The notes under the pieces were generated by a model. It had not been told where the DNA came from. It did no database searches and saw only the letters and a program-made list of their open reading frames with translations. The translations under genes and the position numbers were made by a program. DNA of 64,000 nt from contig NW_006768859.1 of assembly GCF_000204055.1 (NCBI RefSeq), forward strand, positions 61,872 to 125,871, in the 5' to 3' direction. Below, in pieces: positions 59,301-64,000 of this stretch; position 1 is the stretch's first letter, and every line of letters starts with the position of its first letter. Source of the stretch: Melampsora larici-populina 98AG31. Taxonomy: Eukaryota; Basidiomycota; Pucciniomycetes; Pucciniales; Melampsoraceae.

Positions 59301-60497
59301 TTTTGGTGACAATGGTATTATCCGTCCCGCTTGCGGTGTTGCTCCAGGCACTAGATCTACACGGAAGTCGTAGGGTCTGTGTGGAGGGAGTACGTTTGAG
59401 TTGCTCTTCTCGAACATTGGTAAGTAATCATGATACACTTCTGGTACGAGTTCTGCCGCAGTCTTTTCGGGGATTCCTTTCTTCTGATCTGCAACTAGTT
59501 TCACAGATAAGTTCCATGAAGCTTTGGCTGATGCAATCTTGACTTGACTCGGGCTATGCAACTTGATATTGCTAATGTTCTTGATACCGGGGTACCTTCT
59601 CAATACGTTCGTGATCCTTTTCATCAGGTGCTGCTTTGAAATTGGAGGAGAAACAGGGTTGCTACTTGGACAGGAAACGTTTTCTACAGCAGTTGCACAC
59701 TCACATTGCGGGGGTGTTTGTGAATCTACACTCGTAGTTTCCACCCCCTCTTCAAAGTTCCTAGCATCCTCTGGTTCACTCGTAAGGTCTTCCACAGGTT
59801 TTTTCGGACTTGAAGTTGCTGCAATGTTCCTTATTTCGTTTGCCTCTTCCATTGGGTTAAACAAAGATTCTGAAAGAGATACTTGCTTGCCAGCTAGTTC
59901 AACAGGGATAGAAACAGGTGCAATAATTGACTCACATTGCGGGGGTGTTAATGAGTCAGTTTTGAACTCCACCCCCTCGTCATGGTTCCTAGCGTGCCTG
60001 TGAGGCTCCTCAGATACCGGCCAGGCGTTTTTCGGACCAGACGAAACTGCATTTACAGTCGCAATTCTTTCTATTTGCTTCTTCAGGATACCGGATTCCC
60101 AATCAATTAGACGGTGATTCTTTTGAATCCAAGGCATACCGAGAATTAAATCATACTTGTCTCTTAGATTTGTAACAATGAATGTAGTTGGTACTTCTTC
60201 ATTGTTAATTACGTAATCACCAACATCTTTGATCATTGTTGAGTGACCACTGAATCCAACTACAGTTCGAGGTTCCTGTAGTTGGCTGGTGTGAAGTGAG
60301 TGGTTTTTGACAAAACTCGTGCTCACTGCCTCATGAGTCGCACCGCTGTCAATGAGGTCTCGGGCAAAGGTGGTTGTGGCTTTTTGTGGATCGTATAGGG
60401 AAATGAGGTTTATAATTCGAGTATCATTCATTACTAAACTACTAACATCTCCTAATTCATCCACAATTTGATTGCTCGGGGGTGGCACAACAGTCAC
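56385..60497 (-). CDS. pol: chromovirus Pol (protease, RT, RNase H, integrase, chromodomain)
   Basis: One uninterrupted frame of ~1370 codons. Protease DSGAT at ~50-54 and ILGMPW. RT with PLP..LIDSL, TSLDMRNGY and YQDDILIY (~540). RNase H with ECDCSDFALGAVLSQ, KELLAV, YTDHKNLQSL and KPDAL. Integrase with an HHCC zinc finger (HPGRSRTLALVKRNYHW..CQSCQ) and the D,D,E core (TVVDRLTKMAHF, TSDRGSVF, YHPQTDGQSEITNKAVE). The GPY region is WLGPFSISEI; the chromodomain is ~1303-1353 (YEVNEVLD..YLINWKGYGPEHDSWEPEEGL). All catalytic residues I could check are present. The frame lies -1 to gag and is open from 60524, overlapping gag by 31 nt. There is no ATG at its beginning (first codon at 60497 is GTG), so it is probably made as a Gag-Pol fusion or by reinitiation. 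Confidence 0.95.
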   Translation of the reverse strand: MTVVPPPSNQIVDELGDVSSLVMNDTRIINLISLYDPQKATTTFARDLIDSGATHEAVSTSFVKNHSLHTSQLQEPRTVVGFSGHSTMIKDVGDYVINNEEVPTTFIVTNLRDKYDLILGMPWIQKNHRLIDWESGILKKQIERIATVNAVSSGPKNAWPVSEEPHRHARNHDEGVEFKTDSLTPPQCESIIAPVSIPVELAGKQVSLSESLFNPMEEANEIRNIAATSSPKKPVEDLTSEPEDARNFEEGVETTSVDSQTPPQCECATAVENVSCPSSNPVSPPISKQHLMKRITNVLRRYPGIKNISNIKLHSPSQVKIASAKASWNLSVKLVADQKKGIPEKTAAELVPEVYHDYLPMFEKSNSNVLPPHRPYDFRVDLVPGATPQAGRIIPLSPKENEALNEMLNKGLANGTIRRATSPWAAPVLFTGKKDGNLRPCFDYRRLNALTIKNKYPLPLTMELIDSLLDADEFTSLDMRNGYNNLRVRKGDEGKLAFLCKAGQFKPLTMPFGPTGAPGFFQYFIQDILKSHIGKDVAAYQDDILIYTKPGENHEEVVKEVLEILRKQNVWLKPEKCSFSKSEVSYLGLIISCNQIKMDETKVKAVRDWPAPKNLTEVQMFLGFSNFYRRFISHFSEIAKPLHELSQKDAPFTWDDRRQEAFDKLKQAFTSAPVLKIANPYRPFILECDCSDFALGAVLSQVSDEDNELHPVAFLSRSLLQAERNYEVFDKELLAVVSSFKEWRQYLEGNPHRLNVIVYTDHKNLQSLMSTKELTRRQARWAEVLGSFDFEIRFRPGRHSTKPDALLRRPDLAPEKEDKLSFGQLLKPSNLPVDAFIDELELMESWFVTEDVVNIEIEDHELIDLAEEEQEPIWGDAEIIAEIRSQAKRNTKLNELIQLCIDMPESRHLEGYSTNEGLLYRQGRVLVPDDANLKLQILRSRHDSQIAGHPGRSRTLALVKRNYHWASMKAYVNKYVDGCQSCQRVKPRTSKPFGSLQPLPVPYGPWTDICYDMITDLPISNGYDCILTVVDRLTKMAHFIGCKKTMDSDELATIMIKNIWKLHGTPKTITSDRGSVFISRITKEVNKKLGIKTQSLTAYHPQTDGQSEITNKAVEGYLRHYTSYMQDNWHSLLAMAEFSYNNSHHASIGMSPFKANYGFDVSFTGLPDKEQYLPTVEERFKQINEVQLELKSAMEEAQGVMKVQFDKKVTQTPEWKIGEKVWLNSKHIATTRPSAKFAHRWLGPFSISEIITTNAFKLSLPDSMKNIHPVFHVNLLRRHQDSEISDQTDQPPPPVVIENETEYEVNEVLDKRKQGRKLQYLINWKGYGPEHDSWEPEEGLKNAQEAVTKFNSRFLGREKTYRKARRMVRG

Positions 60498-61600
60498 TCT
60501 CGAGCTTTGCCATTTTTCGACGATTCAGCTCTACCTTCATCCTTCTTTTCACCTTCACTGCTTCCTGACTTGCTTTCCAACTCAGCTAATCTACTCCTAA
60601 ATCTACCTCCTCCCCTCTGAAATCTTCCCCCACCTCTTCCCCTTCTCGCTCTTTCAGTACAGTCTGCAATGTAATGATCCTTGCTCCCACACGCATAGCA
60701 TGAAAACGTGCTTCCTCTTCTTCGATACTCGTCACCCGATATGTTTAACTTATACGCAGAGCAGTCCATTGCGTCCGGGTCTACAAGAGGAGTCGAGGTT
60801 GATGGTGCAGAGGATGTGGATTGATGTGAACCAAAGTTGTGATGCATACGTTTGTTCATTTTATTGTCGATCTTAATTGCCAGTTTAGCCATTTCTTCAG
60901 CGTCTTTGAATTCTTCTCTTAGCATGTACAGTGAAATCTCAGGCTTTAGTCCTTGCTCAAACTGCGACTTCAAGATTGGTACGTCCCATTTAACAATAAG
61001 TGATAACTCCGAAAACTTAATCCAATAATCTGAAACTGATCCTTTTTGAGTTAATGCTCGTATTTCTCTTTCCGCTTTCGATACCCGTTCCGTGTCAAAG
61101 AACGTTGATTTAAATGAATCGATGAAATTTCCCCATGTTACTAAGTGAGATTTATCCGTGTCTAAAAGCTGATCGGTTAAATTTTGACCCCAAATGCTAG
61201 CCTTTCCTGTCATGTACGATAGTCCAAATGCGACTTTAGCCTGATCATTACAAAATAACTGATTATTTAACTGCATATACAATCCAAGTTGATTCATAAA
61301 AACTTCCGCTTTACTTCCTTTACTACCGTCGAATTTGTCAGGTGTAGCGATCTTCGGTTGGCGTTGGTGTGGCATCAGCATGGCGGCATATACAGGTTGA
61401 CTGGGTGTAGGATGGGGTTGGTTTAACGGTGATTGGTTGGTGTTAGAGTGGGCCGTTTCAAATTGCTTGAGCCGTTGTTCAGCTTCCGCTCGTTTCTGCG
61501 ACTCTACAGCTAGATTTGCCTTGACTTCCAAAAACTGAGAATTCAATTCTTGCATCTGCCGCAATATTTGAGCCATCGAAGGTTCATTCTCCGGTTCCAT
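60494..61600 (-). CDS. gag: chromovirus Gag
   Basis: 368 aa from ATG 61600. An N-terminal Gln/Glu-rich coiled coil (MAQILRQMQELNSQFLEVK) precedes a capsid-like core (FDGSKGSKAEVFMNQLGLYM..FGLSYMTGKASIW..WGNFIDSFKSTFFD..YWIKFSELSLIVKW). The nucleocapsid zinc knuckle CYACGSKDHYIADC (CX2CX4HX4C) is followed by an Arg/Gly-rich tail. The same frame stays open upstream of 61600, with a Pro/Ser-rich stretch and no nearby ATG, so a longer product by another start cannot be excluded. Gag forms the virus-like particle that packages the element's RNA. Confidence 0.92.
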   Translation of the reverse strand: MEPENEPSMAQILRQMQELNSQFLEVKANLAVESQKRAEAEQRLKQFETAHSNTNQSPLNQPHPTPSQPVYAAMLMPHQRQPKIATPDKFDGSKGSKAEVFMNQLGLYMQLNNQLFCNDQAKVAFGLSYMTGKASIWGQNLTDQLLDTDKSHLVTWGNFIDSFKSTFFDTERVSKAEREIRALTQKGSVSDYWIKFSELSLIVKWDVPILKSQFEQGLKPEISLYMLREEFKDAEEMAKLAIKIDNKMNKRMHHNFGSHQSTSSAPSTSTPLVDPDAMDCSAYKLNISGDEYRRRGSTFSCYACGSKDHYIADCTERARRGRGGGRFQRGGGRFRSRLAELESKSGSSEGEKKDEGRAESSKNGKARE

Positions 61601-61725
61601 ATTGGGTTCAGCAGATTCGTGATATTCTTCTCCGGATGATTCAATCTGACTTCCGCTGTTAGAATTCGAATCCGTTGATTTGGGAACTTTAAAGTTTGGC
61701 GTCTTGACTGAATATGGTGGTGATA

Positions 61726-62167
61726 CAGGACCCCGGAAAGCTCCTGGAGAACAAACCGTCCTCGATCCATTCCGGCCCCGGCCCTCACACTTTCACTATT
61801 TGCCCCGAGGAGAGGTGGGTTAACATGGATTTCTCGGTGGTAGGAGAAGCGCCTTGATCAGGGCTCTCGATTACATATACTTTCAGTTTTGTACCACGTG
61901 TAATCACCGAGATATCCGTATGTAAGTACCCGACCCGAGCCGGTATGGATTTTTGTCGGTCTGGGGGGGCAAAAGTTACAAATCACACATTTCCCAAGCC
62001 ACCAGTCATGTTCAGGGTCAGACATGTGTACCATCTGATAGCCCTCGTTGAGGCGCATCTTTTGCACCTGTCACATCTCTGGTACCATGTGACATGACTT
62101 CACAAAACACCGGTATCCGAAAACCCCCTCAGGACGGTTTGTTCTCCAGGAGCTTTCCAGGGTCCTG
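61726..62167. repeat. 37-nt inverted repeat bracketing the leader
   Basis: The arm at 61726-61762 (contains GGAAAGCTCCTGGAGAACAA) is the reverse complement of the arm at 62131-62167 with one mismatch. The loop of about 368 nt covers most of the 5' leader between primer site and gag. Confidence 0.85.
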
Positions 62168-62362
62168 GTGATACCGATTATGCGGAGTGTGATCTTTATT
62201 CTTCTTAACTTTAATTGCGGAGAGTGCTTTTAATAACTTTAAATTAACTTTGTAGATCTTGCATATACTTCTTGCTTTGAAACTTTCTTCGTACTGTTTT
62301 GATTTCTTCTTTTTTCTTAACTTGAACTTGTGACACTTGAATTCAGACTGTCGATTGATTAG

Positions 62363-62372
62363 ACGTTGCAAT
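62363..62372 (-). promoter_or_regulatory. candidate primer-binding site for self-priming
   Basis: In sense, one base after the 5' LTR, the sequence reads ATTGCAACGT. It is perfectly complementary to ACGTTGCAAT inside the LTR at sense positions 101-110 (62440-62449), where the RNA 5' end would plausibly lie. No match to the end of a common tRNA was recognised. This is the layout used by Tf1/sushi chromoviruses, which prime on their own RNA. Confidence 0.55.
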
Positions 62373-62373
62373 A

Positions 62374-62549
62374 TGTTAGAGGCTCAATAGGATCTTGTCG
62401 AGAGTCTGAGAGAAAAGGGCCTTCAGGTACTATTACGAGATTGCAACGTGAAGACTGGTAAATCTCTGACGAGAGAGAGATAAGTACAACTGAGGTTTGA
62501 TACAAGCATATATAGAGTATAAGCATAATACTCGTAAAGGCTCATAACA
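62374..62549 (-). repeat. 5' LTR of the chromovirus (promoter)
   Basis: 176 bp, identical by eye to the other LTR. In sense a TATATA box lies at positions 36-41 (62509-62514). A CT-rich initiator region follows at 66-82. Followed outside by the target duplication GGCGG (62550-62554). Confidence 0.95.
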
Positions 62550-63131
62550 GGCGGCTGGGCACTAAAGACATAATATTCTGATAATCACCACATGCAACAC
62601 TTTGATCAAGGGCTCTAAAGTTGATCCAGAATTGCTTGACCAAGCCCAGACTTACGCATGTAACTGAGTCCCCTGTTGAGCCAGTATCTGATCAGCTGTA
62701 CTATGTAGCTCAGGTCAAACTTGTTGGATTAAATTGATTTCAATCATTAGCTTCAAGAACTTGTCATCGTGTGTTAATTTGAAGTCAAGGTAATTGGTAT
62801 TTTCATAAAGTGATCTTGTCGAAGTCGAGATAACTTTAATCCTCTTGATCATCTCAAGGGAAGAGTAATTCAGTGGTCGGAGTAAGTCGTAGGAGTTGTA
62901 GAAGGTGTACACGGATGTATTTTTCTTTTTGTGATTTGTGATATGGCTGTTTTTCGTTATAACTGTTCCTCTGTCTACCTTTAGAATCTTTTTCCCTCAT
63001 CGAAGAAAAAGATTCTAAAGGTAAGGTCTTTATTTATTATTTCACCTTTCTCTTAAACCTAAGTATTAATTAAATACTCATCTGTTATATCTCGTTACTA
63101 CACTGTTAGTTTTGTTTCTTACTCTTCGTTC
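62550..63131. other. gene-free flank with a long hairpin
   Basis: No convincing gene. A perfect 17-bp inverted pair lies at 62977-62993 (ACCTTTAGAATCTTTTT) and 63006-63022, loop 12 nt. Confidence 0.5.
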
Positions 63132-63401
63132 AGGTTTGTTGAGTTTAATACTCTCTTCGTCTAAGTCTCAGCTGTGTCTCGTCAACACAAAAGCTGAAGT
63201 GTGTTGTCACCTTATTGTTAAAGGTTTGTTGAGTTTAATACTCTCTTCGTCTAAGTCTCAGCTGTGTCTCGTCAACACAAAAGCTGAAGTGTGTTGTCAC
63301 CTTATTGTTAAAGGTTTGTTGAGTTTAATACTCTCTTTGTCTAAGTCTCAGCTGTGTCTCGTCAACACAAAAGCTGAAGTGTGTTGTCACCTTATTGTTA
63401 A
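63132..63401. repeat. tandem repeat, 3 x 90 bp
   Basis: Units start at 63132, 63222 and 63312 with AGGTTTGTTGAGTTTAATAC. Units 2 and 3 differ at one position (CTTCGTC versus CTTTGTC); unit 1 is equally close. A fourth unit begins (AAGGTTTAT) and diverges. The period is a multiple of three, so one + frame (63112-63537) reads through all copies, but no domain or start context supports a gene. Confidence 0.9.
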
Positions 63402-64000
63402 AGGTTTATTCTGTCAAAATCTTACAAAACTTGACAAAGTCCCTTGCTCTTTGGGAGTCCCAAGAAGCTTCTTGTGTAATACCCTTGGAGCCCAGAGTAT
63501 CCAAAGGGCAACTCAACATGCAAGCACACACAAGTGAAAATGGGTGCAAGTGGTCTGTTGATGCTTGTATTTGATGTAACTAATTTGGGACATGACAAGA
63601 CATCACCCGTCTTCTGGCTGATCAAGCCCATGAACTTCTGCACCACATCCTCCCATGTCACCCTTCTGGCCAGAGATATGACAAGTAACCTGCCTTTTGT
63701 GAGGGACATTTTGTGCTTGCAATGCCCAATTTGAACTAATCTAGTCCTCCACAAAGGCAAAGGGAGGATTTTCAAATCTCAACTTGTGACAGAAATCATC
63801 TCTCCTGCTTTCCTGCCTTGTGTGGGCAACTGTTTGTGCTTTTGATTCCTAATTTGATAAATTTTAGTTCTCATAAAAGGCAAAGGGATGTTTTGCTCTC
63901 AATGATGTGGCTTCTGCTGAATTATTGAAACAGATAGTGACAGATATCAACTCTCCTATACATGATTAGATAGGATAACCTGTGATAACATCCCACCAAG
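63402..64000. other. repeat-derived tail
   Basis: Contains two diverged copies, about 120-125 bp apart (roughly 63700-63770 and 63820-63895), each with TTTGTGCTT...AATTTGA...AAAGGCAAAGGGA. Short frames on both strands have no recognisable domain. Confidence 0.4.

Larger units (their letters stand above)
56119..62549 (-). mobile_element. complete Ty3-type chromovirus LTR retrotransposon
   Basis: 6431 bp, transcribed on the minus strand. The two 176-bp LTRs (56119-56294 and 62374-62549) look identical base for base, start TG and end CA. The 5-bp direct repeat GGCGG flanks the element (56114-56118 and 62550-62554). Order in sense: 5' LTR, primer site, leader, gag, pol (PR-RT-RNase H-INT-chromodomain), purine tract, 3' LTR. 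RNase H before INT defines Ty3/gypsy; the chromodomain defines chromoviruses. Identical LTRs and uninterrupted frames point to a very recent, possibly active insertion. Confidence 0.95.

Noticed and set aside
59249..60003. Plus-strand frames of ~97 and 146 codons
   Set aside because: Shadows of the intact pol gene on the opposite strand.
63132..63401. Three 90-bp repeats considered as a CRISPR or centromeric array
   Set aside because: Direct head-to-tail copies without spacers and only three units; a plain minisatellite.

Overview
The window is eukaryotic and fungal. Genes are cut by many 50-110 bp GT-AG introns, base composition is AT-rich, UTRs hold low-complexity TCA/CAA runs, and transposons are abundant. 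The gene set (two ADAM-type metalloproteases, CK2 alpha, an Osh3-like oxysterol-binding protein, Pch2/TRIP13, a multi-KH RNA-binding protein, sphingosine-1-phosphate lyase) with chromovirus, Tc1/mariner and tyrosine-recombinase retroelements suggests a basidiomycete, most likely a rust fungus (Pucciniales, Melampsora-like). The lineage is an inference from gene structure and repeat content, not from a marker gene. There is one assembly gap (30790-31227). I found no tRNA, rRNA or CRISPR.

Layout. 1-240 is flank, with a possible minus-strand exon. 242-4941 is a complete 4.7-kb Tc1/mariner-class element with matched termini and a TA duplication. It carries a spliced DD34E transposase and, convergent to it, a six-exon gene for an unknown 545-aa protein. 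4944-7700 holds an LTR-like remnant and little else. 8144-9190 is an unknown 302-aa gene. 9987-12917 (+) and 13601-16114 (-) are two convergent ADAM paralogues, one with a membrane anchor and one without. 16.1-23.5 kb is repeat-rich, with a small three-exon membrane-protein gene at 20927-21450 and weak paralogous fragments. 23548-24544 is a Ser/Pro-rich protein gene. 26209-27798 is CK2 alpha. 27.8-36.2 kb is a repeat block with a decayed tyrosine-recombinase retrotransposon (RT, RNase H, recombinase on the minus strand, cut by the gap) and MITE-like elements. 36272-39419 encodes an Osh3-like lipid-transfer protein, 40289-42980 Pch2, 45471-49038 the KH protein and 50579-52894 S1P lyase (minus). 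53.6-56.0 kb holds a foldback element rich in CCTCGG hairpins and a PIF/Harbinger-like MITE. 56119-62549 is an intact, probably very young Ty3-type chromovirus (identical 176-bp LTRs, GGCGG duplications, gag, pol with chromodomain). The last 1.4 kb carries a 17-bp-arm hairpin and a 3 x 90 bp tandem repeat.

How the parts relate. The cellular genes look like ordinary single genes, each with its own promoter, with no operon logic. CK2, Pch2 and the KH protein are regulatory; the Osh3-like protein and S1P lyase both act in ER-linked lipid metabolism, but nothing in the sequence shows that this proximity is functional. The ADAM pair is a local inverted duplication. The unusual content is in the mobile DNA: the two-gene Tc1/mariner element, a chromovirus with a candidate self-priming signal, and the hairpin-rich foldback element.

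Exon boundaries were set by eye from splice sites, reading frame and family conservation. For every spliced gene whose total length I computed, the exons sum to a multiple of three, which supports the models but does not replace transcript data.
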